In this document: positions 52,580 to 61,598 of the stretch, one piece after another
Position numbering within the stretch: position 1 is the first letter of the stretch
Layout: each line of letters begins with the position of its first letter
Assembly (NCBI RefSeq): GCF_023757625.1
Contig: NZ_JALGBZ010000009.1
Span: forward strand, 1-64,000
DNA length: 64,000 nt
Direction: 5' to 3'
Source of the DNA: Halomonas sp. S3-1-1
GTDB taxonomy: Bacteria > Pseudomonadota > Gammaproteobacteria > Pseudomonadales > Halomonadaceae
Notes under the pieces: model-generated
Seen by the model: only the letters and a program-made list of their open reading frames with translations
Databases searched by the model: none
What the model was told of the DNA's origin: nothing
Translations under genes and position numbers: made by a program

Positions 52580-55500
52580 ATGCTCAACGCCAAAAAAATG
52601 CGCGACCCTGCCGTGTGGCAAATCGATCTCGATTCGCTTTTGAAGACCGTAAGCGATCATTACATCGTCGATGAAGACCACTACGTTGCCGAGTTGATCA
52701 AGGTGCTGGACGCCGGGCGCGAGGATTTCGAACGTATCGGCGCCAACACCGCCGAGCTTGTGCGCGACGTGCGTAAAATGGACACCGCCGTCGATACCAT
52801 CGACGAGCTGCTACAGCAGTACAGTCTGGATACCCACGAGGGCCTGATGCTGATGTGTCTGGCCGAGGCGATGCTGCGCATTCCGGACAAGGCCACGGCG
52901 GACGCGCTGATCGAGGACAAGCTGGGCCCGGCGGACTGGCAGTCCCACGTCGGCAAGAGCGAGTCCTGGATGGTCAACGCCTCGACCTGGGGGCTATTGA
53001 TGACTGGTCGCGTGCTCAAGCTCGACCACCCGCGCGAAGGCCAGCCGGCGAACTTCATCAACCGCCTGGTCAACCGCATGGGCGAGCCGGTGATTCGCCG
53101 CGCCATGGTCGAGGCGATGAAGATCATGGGCAAGCAGTTCGTGCTCGGGCGCGACATCGATGAAGCGCTCAAACGCTCGAAGCCGCTGTTCAACAAGGGC
53201 TACACCTACTCCTACGACATGCTGGGCGAGGCCGCGCGTACCCGCGACGATGCCAAGCGCTACTATGACGACTATGCCAAGGCCATCGAAGCCGTCGGCA
53301 AGACCTCCCAGCGCCTGGATGCCAAAACGCCGAAGCCGTCGGTGTCGATCAAGCTCTCCGCGCTGCACCCGCGCTACGAATTCGGCCGCCGCGAGCAAGT
53401 GCTCGCCGAGCTCGTCGATACCGTGGTCAAGCTGGTCCGCCGCGCCCGCGAGCTCGACGTGGCGCTGACCATCGACGCCGAAGAAGTCGATCGCCTGGAG
53501 ATTTCGCTCGAGGTGTTCCGCGCCATTTACGAAAGCGACGCTGCTCGCGGCTGGGGCCATTTCGGCCTCGTGGTTCAGGCCTACTCCAAGCGCGCGCTGC
53601 CGGTGCTGCACTACCTGAACCGGCTGGCCGACGAGCAGGGCGACGAGATTCCGCTTCGCTTGGTGAAAGGCGCCTACTGGGACAGCGAGATCAAGGAGTC
53701 GCAGCAGCTCGGCGTCGACGGCTACCCGGTCTACACCCGCAAGGCGTGCACTGACGTGGCGTACCTGGCCTGCGCGCAGTTTCTGCTTAGTGACGACACC
53801 AAGGGGCGCATCTTTCCGCAGTTCGCCACCCATAACGCCCACACAGTGACCGCGATCGTCGAGCTCGCCAACGTCGGCAGCCGGGCTTTCGAGTTCCAGC
53901 GCCTGCACGGCATGGGCGAGGCGCTTTACGACGCCGCCCTCACCCGCGCCCCACAAGGCACGTACTGCCGCATCTACGCCCCGGTCGGTGCCCACAAGGA
54001 CCTGCTGCCTTACCTGGTGCGCAGGCTTCTGGAAAACGGCGCCAACTCGTCGTTCGTGCACCAGCTCGTCGACCCGGACGTGCCGGTGGAGTGGCTTTGC
54101 CAGCACCCGGTGGAAACGCTCAAGCAGTACGATACCTATACCAATACCCGCATTCCCGCCCCGCGCGACATCTATGGCCCGAAGCGTAAGAACTCGCGCG
54201 GCGTTAACCTGAATATCCGAAGCCATCATGATCCGCTCAAGGAGAAGATGGCCGCGTTCATGGATAAGCAGTACACGGTCAAGCCGCTGCTGGCCTTCGA
54301 CATCGAAGACGACGCCGCCGCGACCCACAGGGTCAAGGTGCCCTTCGATCGCTCACTGAGCGTGGGTAGCGTGCAGTGGACGAGCAAGGAGCAGGCGGCC
54401 AAGGCGCTGGACGCCGCCTGGGCGGCGTTCCCGCGTTGGGACGATACGCCGGTTGCCGAGCGCGCCGCGATGTTGCGCCGACTGGCGGATCTCATGGAAG
54501 AGCACATGCCGGAACTGATGACGCTATGCTCGCGTGAAGGCGGCAAGCTTCTGACCGACGGCGTCGACGAGATCAAGGAAGCGGTGGATTTCTGCCGCTA
54601 CTACGCCATGCGCGCCGAGGAGTCCTTTGGTGAAGTAATCGAGCTGCCTGGCCCGACCGGCGAGTCCAACCGCCTGACCATGGGCGGCAAGGGCGTGTTC
54701 GCCGCGATTAGCCCGTGGAACTTCCCGGTGGCGATCTTCTGTGGCCAGATCGTCGCCGCCGCGGTCGCCGGCAACACGGTGCTCGCCAAGCCCGCCGAGC
54801 AGACCTCGATCATTGCCCACCGCGTCGTCGAGCTCATGCACGAGGCCGGCATCCCGCGCGACGTGGTGCAGCTTCTGCCCGGCGACGGCCCAACCGTGGG
54901 CAGCGTGCTGAGCGGCGACCCGCGCATTACCGGCGTGGTCTTCACCGGCGGCACCGACACCGCGCAGTTGATCAACCGCTCGCTCGCCGCCCGCGAAAAC
55001 GCGCCGCTGCCGACGCTGATCGCCGAAACCGGCGGCATGAACGCGATGATCGTGGACTCCAGCGCGCTGCCGGAGCAAGTAGTGGTCGACGTGATCCAGT
55101 CCGCTTTTCAGAGCGCCGGCCAGCGCTGTTCGGCGCTGCGCGTTCTCTACCTGCAGGACGATATCGCCGATCGGGTCATCGAGATTCTCAAAGGCGCGAT
55201 GAACGAGCTGCGCATCGGCGACCCGCGCGAACTTGGTACCGACGTTGGCCCGGTGATCGACGAAGACGCCCGCGAAGGGCTGATGGCGCACATCGAGAAA
55301 CTCAAGGGCGAGAACCGCCTGGTCGCCGAAACGCCGATAGCGGCTCAGTACACCCAAAACGGCACTTTCGTGGCGCCGGTGGCCTTCACCATCGACAGCA
55401 TTGAGGCGCTCGAGCGCGAGCAATTCGGCCCGGTGCTGCACATCGTGCGCTATAAAGCCCGCGACATCGAAAAGGTGATCGATACCATCAACGCCCGCGG

Positions 55501-55771
55501 CTACGGGCTCACCTTCGGCGTGCACAGCCGTAACGAGTCGTTCGCCGCCCACGTCGCCAAGCGTATTCGCGTCGGCAACGTCTATATCAACCGCAACATC
55601 ATCGGCGCGGTGGTGGGCGTGCAGCCCTTCGGCGGCCAGGGGCTTTCCGGCACCGGCCCGAAGGCGGGCGGCCCGCACTACCTGCAGCGCTTCGTGACCG
55701 AGAAAACCGTCACCAACAACACGGCGGCGCTGGGAGGCAACGCGTCGCTGCTGGCATTGGGTGACGAGTAA
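52580..55771 (+). CDS. putA: Bifunctional proline dehydrogenase / P5C dehydrogenase
   Basis: This 1063-aa enzyme oxidises proline to glutamate in two steps. The PRODH domain (about residues 110-440) has RRAMVEAMKIMG, SVSIKLSALHPRYE and VKGAYWDSEIK, GTYCRIYAPVG. The P5C dehydrogenase (about 540-1040) has NFPVAIFCGQ, the Glu in LIAETGGMNAMIVD, the catalytic Cys850 in SAGQRCSALRVL, and PFGGQGLSGTGPKAGGP at the end. At about 1063 residues it lacks the N-terminal ribbon-helix-helix of E. coli PutA (about 1320), so it is a type A enzyme. The start at 52580 is preceded by a purine-rich GGGGG. Confidence 0.93.
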   Translation: MLNAKKMRDPAVWQIDLDSLLKTVSDHYIVDEDHYVAELIKVLDAGREDFERIGANTAELVRDVRKMDTAVDTIDELLQQYSLDTHEGLMLMCLAEAMLRIPDKATADALIEDKLGPADWQSHVGKSESWMVNASTWGLLMTGRVLKLDHPREGQPANFINRLVNRMGEPVIRRAMVEAMKIMGKQFVLGRDIDEALKRSKPLFNKGYTYSYDMLGEAARTRDDAKRYYDDYAKAIEAVGKTSQRLDAKTPKPSVSIKLSALHPRYEFGRREQVLAELVDTVVKLVRRARELDVALTIDAEEVDRLEISLEVFRAIYESDAARGWGHFGLVVQAYSKRALPVLHYLNRLADEQGDEIPLRLVKGAYWDSEIKESQQLGVDGYPVYTRKACTDVAYLACAQFLLSDDTKGRIFPQFATHNAHTVTAIVELANVGSRAFEFQRLHGMGEALYDAALTRAPQGTYCRIYAPVGAHKDLLPYLVRRLLENGANSSFVHQLVDPDVPVEWLCQHPVETLKQYDTYTNTRIPAPRDIYGPKRKNSRGVNLNIRSHHDPLKEKMAAFMDKQYTVKPLLAFDIEDDAAATHRVKVPFDRSLSVGSVQWTSKEQAAKALDAAWAAFPRWDDTPVAERAAMLRRLADLMEEHMPELMTLCSREGGKLLTDGVDEIKEAVDFCRYYAMRAEESFGEVIELPGPTGESNRLTMGGKGVFAAISPWNFPVAIFCGQIVAAAVAGNTVLAKPAEQTSIIAHRVVELMHEAGIPRDVVQLLPGDGPTVGSVLSGDPRITGVVFTGGTDTAQLINRSLAARENAPLPTLIAETGGMNAMIVDSSALPEQVVVDVIQSAFQSAGQRCSALRVLYLQDDIADRVIEILKGAMNELRIGDPRELGTDVGPVIDEDAREGLMAHIEKLKGENRLVAETPIAAQYTQNGTFVAPVAFTIDSIEALEREQFGPVLHIVRYKARDIEKVIDTINARGYGLTFGVHSRNESFAAHVAKRIRVGNVYINRNIIGAVVGVQPFGGQGLSGTGPKAGGPHYLQRFVTEKTVTNNTAALGGNASLLALGDE

Positions 55772-55797
55772 CGTGTGATGAATAGCGCGTGATGAAT
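55770..55797. repeat. 14-bp direct repeat after putA
   Basis: ACGTGTGATGAATA is followed directly by GCGCGTGATGAATA, starting on the last base of the putA stop region. Confidence 0.7.
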
Positions 55798-55809
55798 AAA
55801 AACCTTGAC

Positions 55810-55832
55810 CTTCACCCCCTCAGGGGGTGAAG
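55810..55832. promoter_or_regulatory. Perfect 23-bp palindrome between putA and putP
   Basis: Eleven-base arms CTTCACCCCCT and AGGGGGTGAAG meet at one central C. The left arm overlaps the end of a TTGACC (55805-55810) and a TAAAAT lies just after the right arm, so it could be a MerR-type operator or another dimeric regulator's site. No T-run follows, which argues against a terminator. Confidence 0.6.
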
Positions 55833-55922
55833 TAAAATTGACCGCTCGGCCGGCGAATCGCTTTAGAGTCGATAACAATAAGCCGCGCCGATCTTTTGTT
55901 GGTATGAAAAAGGGGAACTTCC

Positions 55923-57413
55923 ATGGCTATTGGCGTTTGGATCAGTCTTTTCGCTTATTTTGCGCTAATGGTGGGCATCGGGCTCTACGCCATGCGCACC
56001 TCGACCTCCACCTCCGAGGATTACGTGCTCGGCGGGCGAACCTTGAGTCCGAAAGTGGCCGCGCTCTCCGCCGGCGCCTCGGACATGAGCGGCTGGTTGC
56101 TGCTGGGCCTTCCCGGCGCGATGTTCGTCTCCGGGCTGGGCTCGGCCTGGATCGGCATCGGGCTGTTCGTAGGGGCGTTTTTCAACTGGCTACTGGTGGC
56201 ACCGCGGCTGCGTGAGCAGACCGTGCACTACGGCAACGCCATCACCATTCCGGCGTTTTTGGCTAATCGCTTCCCAACGCGGGCGCTGTCGCTGCGCACA
56301 GTGTCGGCGATCGTCATCGTGGTGTTTTTCGCGGTCTATACCGCGTCGGGCCTGGTCGCCGGCGGGCGGCTTTTCGAGAGCGCGTTCGCCGGGGTTATCA
56401 ATCTGGGCGGGTTCAGCGATTACGGCACCGGGATCATCATCACCCTCGGCGTGGTGCTGGTCTATACCGTGGTCGGCGGCTTTCTCGCGGTCAGCCTGAC
56501 CGACTTCGTGCAGGGCTGCATCATGATGCTGGCGCTGATCATCATGCCGGCGGTGGTGCTGTTTGGCGAAGGCGGCGGCGGTTTCACTCAGGCGTCGCAA
56601 ACCCTCAACGAGGTTGACCCAACGCTGCTCTCTTGGACGGACGGGCTAACCTTCATCGGCTGGCTCTCTGCGGTCACCTGGGGGCTTGGCTACTTCGGCC
56701 AGCCGCACATCATCGTGCGCTTCATGGCCATTCGTAGCCTCAAGGACGTGCCGATCGCTCGTAACATCGGTATGAGCTGGATGGCGGTGTCGCTGATCGG
56801 TGCGGTATCGCTGGGTATCTTCGGGCGCGCCTACGCCATCCGTAACGGCATGGACGTGGAAAACCCGGAGACGATCTTCATCATCCTCGCGGACCTGCTT
56901 TTCCACCCGCTGATCACCGGTTTCCTCTACGCGGCGCTGCTGGCGGCGGTGATGAGTACCATTTCGAGCCAGCTGCTGGTCGCCTCGTCGTCGCTGACCG
57001 AGGACTTCTACCGGCTGTTCCTGCGCAAGGAGGCCTCCGAGAAAGAGACCGTGACCGTGGGCCGGGTGAGCGTGGCACTGGTAGGCATCGTGGCGGCGAT
57101 CATCGCCTCCGATCCGGATTCTCAAGTACTGGGGCTGGTAAGTAACGCCTGGGCAGGCTTCGGTGCGGCCTTCGGCCCGCTGATTCTGCTGTCGCTGATG
57201 TGGTCGCGCACCAACGGCGCCGGCGCCATTGCCGGCATGGTGGTCGGTGCGGTGACCGTGATGCTCTGGATCACGCTGGGCTTCAACGCCGAGTTTCTGG
57301 GCGGGCCGGGCATCTACGAGATCATCCCGGGCTTCATCGCCTCGTTCATCGCGATTCTGGTGGTCAGTAGCGCCACTCGCGATGCCGGCGAGTATCGCCA
57401 TATCGAACGCTAA
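55923..57413 (+). CDS. putP: Sodium/proline symporter
   Basis: This 496-aa inner-membrane protein imports proline with Na+. It has about 13 helices and family signatures YVLGGRTLSPKVAALSAGASDMSGW near residue 40 (including Na+ contacts), YFGQPHIIVRFMAIRS, and SSSLTEDFYR. The C-terminus ends in EYRHIER without a long tail. AAGGGGAAC precedes the ATG. It directly follows putA, so uptake and catabolism of proline are linked; proline may also serve as an osmolyte here. Confidence 0.94.
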   Translation: MAIGVWISLFAYFALMVGIGLYAMRTSTSTSEDYVLGGRTLSPKVAALSAGASDMSGWLLLGLPGAMFVSGLGSAWIGIGLFVGAFFNWLLVAPRLREQTVHYGNAITIPAFLANRFPTRALSLRTVSAIVIVVFFAVYTASGLVAGGRLFESAFAGVINLGGFSDYGTGIIITLGVVLVYTVVGGFLAVSLTDFVQGCIMMLALIIMPAVVLFGEGGGGFTQASQTLNEVDPTLLSWTDGLTFIGWLSAVTWGLGYFGQPHIIVRFMAIRSLKDVPIARNIGMSWMAVSLIGAVSLGIFGRAYAIRNGMDVENPETIFIILADLLFHPLITGFLYAALLAAVMSTISSQLLVASSSLTEDFYRLFLRKEASEKETVTVGRVSVALVGIVAAIIASDPDSQVLGLVSNAWAGFGAAFGPLILLSLMWSRTNGAGAIAGMVVGAVTVMLWITLGFNAEFLGGPGIYEIIPGFIASFIAILVVSSATRDAGEYRHIER

Positions 57414-57429
57414 GCGCTCAAGCGCGAAC

Positions 57430-57457
57430 AAGGCCACCTCTTCGGGTGGCCTTTTTT
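57430..57457 (+). terminator. Rho-independent terminator of putP
   Basis: AAGGCCACC/GGTGGCCTT arms with a TCTTCG-type loop and six T. Confidence 0.92.
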
Positions 57458-57568
57458 GTACGCCGTCGCTTAAGTCGTTGAGCCAGATCAAAAACGCCCT
57501 CTTCCGCGAGCGTTACGCTGTGCAAACGGTGTCAACGCTAAACGTCACGTTATCATGAGGGAAGCATC

Positions 57569-58207
57569 ATGGGTCGACTCTGGACTACCACTATCACTGC
57601 CGCCGGATTCGCCGCGGCCGCCATCGCCACCAGCAGCCCGGCGCTAGCCTATGGCCAGGGCGATTTCTTCACCCGCATCGGGGTCGCCAAGGTCGCGCCC
57701 AAGAGTGATAACGGCACGCTCGATACGGCGCTGGGCGACCTGAACGTCGACGTCGAGGACAAGTCGGGCTTCGCATTCACCCTCGGCTACCGTTTTCACG
57801 ACAAGCTCGGCGTCGAACTACTGGCCGCCCTGCCCTTCGAGCACGACGTTCGCTTGAACGACGACAATATCGCCTCGACCAAGCACCTGCCACCGACACT
57901 GACACTGCAATACTACCCGCTCGGCGGAACCCAGTCGCGGGTTCAGCCCTACGTGGGCGCCGGGGTCAACTACACCCGTTTCTCCAGCGAGGAAGTGGAT
58001 ATCGACGGCGTAAGCCTGGATCTGGACGATAGCTGGGGCGCAGCGGGCCAGGTCGGGCTCGATTTAATCATCGACGAGCATTGGACCCTCAACGCCGCGG
58101 CCTGGTACCTGGATATCGAAAGCGACGCGACCGTGGCGGGCAGCGCGGCGGGAAGCATCGACATCGACCCGGTGGTGGTCATGGCAGGGCTTGGCTACCG
58201 CTTCTAG
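57569..58207 (+). CDS. ompW: OmpW-family outer-membrane protein
   Basis: This 212-aa protein has a signal peptide cleaved after SSPALA. The mature part alternates beta strands and keeps OmpW landmarks: GDFFTRIGVAKVAPKSDNG, AFTLGYRFHDKLGVELLAALPFEHDV, HLPPTLTLQYYPLG and VQPYVGAGVNYTRF. It ends in GYRF, as expected for BAM-dependent assembly. OmpW forms a narrow eight-strand barrel for small hydrophobic compounds. GAGGGA lies upstream of the ATG, and a terminator follows. Confidence 0.92.
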   Translation: MGRLWTTTITAAGFAAAAIATSSPALAYGQGDFFTRIGVAKVAPKSDNGTLDTALGDLNVDVEDKSGFAFTLGYRFHDKLGVELLAALPFEHDVRLNDDNIASTKHLPPTLTLQYYPLGGTQSRVQPYVGAGVNYTRFSSEEVDIDGVSLDLDDSWGAAGQVGLDLIIDEHWTLNAAAWYLDIESDATVAGSAAGSIDIDPVVVMAGLGYRF

Positions 58208-58231
58208 GGCAGAGTCCATTCAAGCGCTTGC

Positions 58232-58263
58232 AAAAAAGCCCGACGCTTTGCGCCGGGCTTTTG
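58232..58263 (+). terminator. Rho-independent terminator of ompW
   Basis: AAAAGCCCG/CGGGCTTTT arms with an inner ACG/CGC stem, 24 bases after ompW. Confidence 0.85.
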
Positions 58264-58279
58264 GCATGCCTGTACTTGC

Positions 58280-58323
58280 AAACAGATAAGCTTTTAAACA
58301 AATAGGCTTTCAAACAGACAAGC
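58280..58323. repeat. 16-bp tandem repeats after ompW
   Basis: AAACAGATAAGCTTTT (58280), AAACAAATAGGCTTTC (58296) and a partial third unit AAACAGACAAGC (58312) follow one another. The period is 16 bases, as in the pyk-mgsA array, but the unit sequence differs. Confidence 0.85.
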
Positions 58324-58330
58324 GGCGTGT

Positions 58331-58663
58331 CTAGCCGTCGGTCACGACCTTGTCGACGCGCTCGACCGCCTGAACGACCAGCAGTTGATCGCTTGCGCGC
58401 ACCTTCTCCTGCTGAAGATAGGCGGCGACCGCCGGGGCGACCTCGCACTTTGCCGGCATCCGCGCCTTGGCCTCGACCAGCGCGTCGAGTCGTGCGATGA
58501 AGACAAAGCGTAGCCACTGCGGCAGCGACATGGTATCGACGCAAAACGGCTGGCGGCTTTCGAACGCCGTGGCGTCCGGGGTGGGCATACGCCAGAGGCC
58601 GGCCGCCTTCATCGCGGCTTCGAGCTCGCGCAGCGACTGGTGAAGCGATGGATGTACGCTCAT
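58331..58663 (-). CDS. yqcC: YqcC family (DUF446) protein
   Basis: This 110-aa protein closely follows YqcC: LRELEAAMKAAGLWR, AFESRQPFCVDTMSLPQWLRFVFIARLDALVEA and the C-terminal LLVVQAVERVDKVVTDG. The family is helical and soluble; its role is unknown. It converges with ompW and is divergent from the DUF3549 gene. Confidence 0.88.
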   Translation of the reverse strand: MSVHPSLHQSLRELEAAMKAAGLWRMPTPDATAFESRQPFCVDTMSLPQWLRFVFIARLDALVEAKARMPAKCEVAPAVAAYLQQEKVRASDQLLVVQAVERVDKVVTDG

Positions 58664-58759
58664 AAGCTCCTGGGGAGTCGGTGCATGAACGTGCCATTAT
58701 CGCTTTTTCACGCCCGCGTTGCCATGATGGCGAGCATCGCTTTGCCGCCGCTTTTACGG

Positions 58760-58802
58760 TTATCCACGGATTCACAGAAAACCTGCAAGAGGCTGTGGAT
58801 AA
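58760..58802. promoter_or_regulatory. Two inverted DnaA boxes
   Basis: TTATCCACG (58760-58768) and TGTGGATAA (58794-58802, a perfect box on the minus strand) lie 25 bases apart in the yqcC/DUF3549 intergenic region, 150 bases before the latter's start. Confidence 0.5.
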
Positions 58803-58951
58803 ACTATGGAAAGGTGACGAGACGCTTACGGCGATGGGCCCTGGACCAGGTTGTTCAATTTTTGATCATCAAGAGGTGTTGGCGCGCAAACTCCGGCTGA
58901 CACTTGTGGCCGCTCAAGGTAGAGTGCCCCTTCGCGAAAGGAAAGGATCAC

Positions 58952-59986
58952 ATGCAAGCACTGAATACCCTGGACGAGTTCTTTGAGCGAAGCGGCGCCG
59001 TGGTGGCCATCTACCACATGGGACGACGCGTCACCGCCTGCCCAAGAGAGACACTGGCCGCTTTCGAGCGCGGTGAGCTGGCCTGGCCCGTGCCCTGGCA
59101 GGGGCAAGCGCGCTTGGCCATCGCGTTTCGCATCGGCGACATGGCCGAGCCCGCGATCTGGTTTCTCGCCTTTGCCCTCGACGAACAGGGCATGCTTTCG
59201 CCGGCTTCCCGCGACGGCTTTTTGAACCGCCTGGTGGAAACCCTGGGGCGTAACGTGGCAACCCTTGGCCAGGCCGAGGCAAGCAGCGAGCACTTCATGC
59301 AGGACAACCCGCTGGCCTTTACCCCGAGCCTGGCGTTTCAGGCCATGCTCAACGCCCGCGCCACGTTTGATCAGAATCTTCCCGCCAGCCAGCACTTCGA
59401 GCCGGTGGAGGCGTACCTGAGCGGCCAACAAGCCATCGACTGGCAGGCGTTGGGCCTTCAAGGCATTGCCGACTACACTGTGCGCAGCGATGCGCCCACT
59501 CAGCAACGCTTGGCCGACTCGATCACGGCAAACCAGTTTGAGCGCGACGTGATTCGCCCGCTCTGCCTGTGTCTGGAGCACTGCGCGCTCGACGAGCGGC
59601 TGGTAATGGCGCTGATCGAGCGCGGCGAGCGCGCTGCCAGCGAAGGCGATGTCGAAACGCTATGCGCCTGCGTCCGCGCGGTCGGCGCAAGCGAAAGCGC
59701 CGCCGTAGGGCGCTGGTATCTGGCGCTGCTCGAGGACACGGCGGCGTGTGGGCCCGACGTGCTGGCGGCGATCGCCGGGCGCGGCTGGGAGTGGCTCGAG
59801 GACGCCGAACGGCTGCCGCTGTTTCTGAACCGCCTGGCGGCGCGCGACGATACCGACTTCAACGCCGCGGTGCGCGATATCGCGTTGATTCCGCGGCTGC
59901 GGCTTCTGGTCCTCATTACGCTGCGCGATGCCCCCGAGGGCAGCGCCGTACAATCGCGGCTGGCGAACTTGGCCCCGCGCCACTAA
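58952..59986 (+). CDS. DUF3549 family protein
   Basis: This 344-aa protein starts with LNTLDEFFERSGAVVAIYHMGRRV, continues with IPWPVPWQG-like and PAIWFLAFALDEQGMLSP segments, and has a helical C-terminal half with repeated ALDERLVMALIERGERA and RLAARDDTDFNAAVRDIA. It matches the DUF3549 family of marine and soil gammaproteobacteria, with no known function. No catalytic motif stands out. AAAGGA precedes the ATG at 58952. It is divergent from yqcC. Confidence 0.82.
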   Translation: MQALNTLDEFFERSGAVVAIYHMGRRVTACPRETLAAFERGELAWPVPWQGQARLAIAFRIGDMAEPAIWFLAFALDEQGMLSPASRDGFLNRLVETLGRNVATLGQAEASSEHFMQDNPLAFTPSLAFQAMLNARATFDQNLPASQHFEPVEAYLSGQQAIDWQALGLQGIADYTVRSDAPTQQRLADSITANQFERDVIRPLCLCLEHCALDERLVMALIERGERAASEGDVETLCACVRAVGASESAAVGRWYLALLEDTAACGPDVLAAIAGRGWEWLEDAERLPLFLNRLAARDDTDFNAAVRDIALIPRLRLLVLITLRDAPEGSAVQSRLANLAPRH

Positions 59987-60050
59987 CGTTAATGAAGCCG
60001 GTCGTTAATTGAAGTCAGTCGTTCATCAAGTCAATGGTTGAAGCCAATCC
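59987..60050. repeat. Degenerate ~16-bp tandem repeats after the DUF3549 gene
   Basis: Four units of 15-17 bases (CGTTAATGAAGCCGGT, CGTTAATTGAAGTCAGT, CGTTCATCAAGTCAAT, GGTTGAAGCCAATCC) begin on the base after the stop codon. Confidence 0.75.
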
Positions 60051-60122
60051 GTTTTCTTAGCGATACCGGGGCCTTATTGGAATTCGACCCGGGTCTATAA
60101 CCCGGGCGAGCAAGGAGTGATC

Positions 60123-60563
60123 GTGAAGGAACTACCTTATCAGGCGAAAGCCGTCATTGGGCGTCGCGAAATGGTGACGCTCCCGGAACTTGGCCTGCAT
60201 CTTTGCTGCAAGGCCGATACCGGCGCGCGCACCTCGGCGCTTCACGCCGAGGAGATCACGACCGAAGAGGACGAACACGGCCAGCTATGGATAAGCTTCG
60301 TTACTCATAGCGGCGGCCCCACCACGCCCTCGCACCGCTATACGCTCCATTTGCACGACCGGCGCCGCGTCACCAGCTCCAACGGCCACAGCGAGTGGCG
60401 CTACGTGATTCGCACGCCGGTGGTACTGGGCGAGCTCAACTTCCCCGTCGAGCTAACGCTCACCGACCGCAGCAATATGCGCCATCCGATGCTGCTGGGT
60501 CGTCGCGCCATGCGCCGCCTGCTGGTCGCCCCCGGTGCCGCTTTTCTGCACGGCGAACCCTAA
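60123..60563 (+). CDS. rimB: RimB-like retropepsin-type zinc/aspartic protease
   Basis: This 146-aa protein has the retropepsin-like active-site stretch LCCKADTGARTSALHA (Asp-Thr-Gly) at about residues 29-44 and the second family block RHPMLLGRRAMRRLLV near the end. Such ATP-dependent zinc protease-annotated proteins (COG4067) sit beside rimK and take part in the RimABK control of ribosomal protein S6 glutamylation. The start is a GTG at 60123, five bases after AAGGAG; a GTG at 60117 overlaps that site. rimK follows 38 bases later. Confidence 0.85.
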   Translation: MKELPYQAKAVIGRREMVTLPELGLHLCCKADTGARTSALHAEEITTEEDEHGQLWISFVTHSGGPTTPSHRYTLHLHDRRRVTSSNGHSEWRYVIRTPVVLGELNFPVELTLTDRSNMRHPMLLGRRAMRRLLVAPGAAFLHGEP

Positions 60564-60601
60564 ACCTGCACCTCTTATCGTGATCCGAACCGGAGTCCTG
60601 T

Positions 60602-61510
60602 ATGCACATTGCCCTGCTTTCGCGTAACCGCAACCTCTACTCGACTCGCCGGCTCGTCGAGGCCGCCGAGGCCCGTGGCCATACCGCCCGCGTGGTCGAT
60701 ACCCTACGCTGCTACATGAGCATTGCTGCCCACCACCCGTCGATTCACTACAAGGGTGCCGAGATCGAGCGCTTCGATGCGGTCATTCCGCGTATCGGCG
60801 CCTCGGTCACCTTCTACGGCTGCGCGGTGCTGCGCCAGTTCGAGATGATGGGGACCTACGTGGTCAACGACTCGGTGGCGATCACCCGCTCGCGTGACAA
60901 GCTGCGCTCGCTGCAGTTGCTCTCACGCAAGGGCCTCGGGCTTCCGATCACCGGCTTTGCCCACTCGCCGGACGACATTCCCGATTTGATCACCATGGTG
61001 AAAGGCGCACCGCTGGTGATCAAACTCCTCGAAGGCACCCAGGGCATCGGCGTGGTGCTCGCCGAGACCAACCAGGCCGCGGAGTCGGTGGTGCAGGCGT
61101 TCATGGGCATGAAGGCCAACATCATGGTGCAGGAGTACATCAAGGAGGCCAAGGGCGCCGACATTCGCTGCTTCGTGATCGGCGACAAGGTGGTAGCGGC
61201 GATGAAGCGCCAGGCCGCCGAAGGCGAGTTTCGCTCCAACCTGCACCGTGGCGGTACCGCCAGCGTCATCCGCATTACGCCGGAGGAGCGCTCGACGGCA
61301 ATCCGCGCCGCCAAGGCGATGGGGCTTCAGGTCGCGGGGGTGGATCTACTGCGCGCCAACCACGGCCCGGTGATCATGGAGGTCAACTCCTCGCCCGGGC
61401 TTCAGGGTATCGAAACCGCGACCGGCAAGGACATCGCCGGGCTGATCATCGAGCAAATCGAGAAAAACGCGGCGCCGTCGCGCAAGGCCCCGCCCAAGCC
61501 TAAAGGTTAA
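60602..61510 (+). CDS. rimK: Ribosomal protein S6 glutamate ligase RimK
   Basis: This 302-aa ATP-grasp enzyme adds glutamates to the C-terminus of S6. Family landmarks are [97 protein letters not shown] and [15 protein letters not shown]. The C-terminus has a short basic tail (KAPPKPKG). It forms an operon with rimB. No rimA is recognisable nearby. Confidence 0.93.
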   Translation: MHIALLSRNRNLYSTRRLVEAAEARGHTARVVDTLRCYMSIAAHHPSIHYKGAEIERFDAVIPRIGASVTFYGCAVLRQFEMMGTYVVNDSVAITRSRDKLRSLQLLSRKGLGLPITGFAHSPDDIPDLITMVKGAPLVIKLLEGTQGIGVVLAETNQAAESVVQAFMGMKANIMVQEYIKEAKGADIRCFVIGDKVVAAMKRQAAEGEFRSNLHRGGTASVIRITPEERSTAIRAAKAMGLQVAGVDLLRANHGPVIMEVNSSPGLQGIETATGKDIAGLIIEQIEKNAAPSRKAPPKPKG

Positions 61511-61538
61511 GGCATAACCGCTAAAATAATCCGCTCAA

Positions 61539-61562
61539 GGGGTGGCAAATCCAAGCCACCCC
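61539..61562 (+). terminator. Weak hairpin after rimK
   Basis: GGGGTGGC/GCCACCCC arms with an 8-base loop, no T-run. Confidence 0.4.
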
Positions 61563-61598
61563 CGCCACAATTTGCGTCACCGAAGGAGGTAGACGCTC

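Noticed and set aside
58681..58986. Possible 101-aa ORF before the DUF3549 gene
   Set aside because: No convincing start context, and it overlaps the DUF3549 start; the stretch reads better as a regulatory region with DnaA boxes.
60088..60106. CCCGGG repeats before rimB as an operator
   Set aside because: CCCGGG is self-palindromic and common in GC-rich DNA; nothing else supports a binding site.
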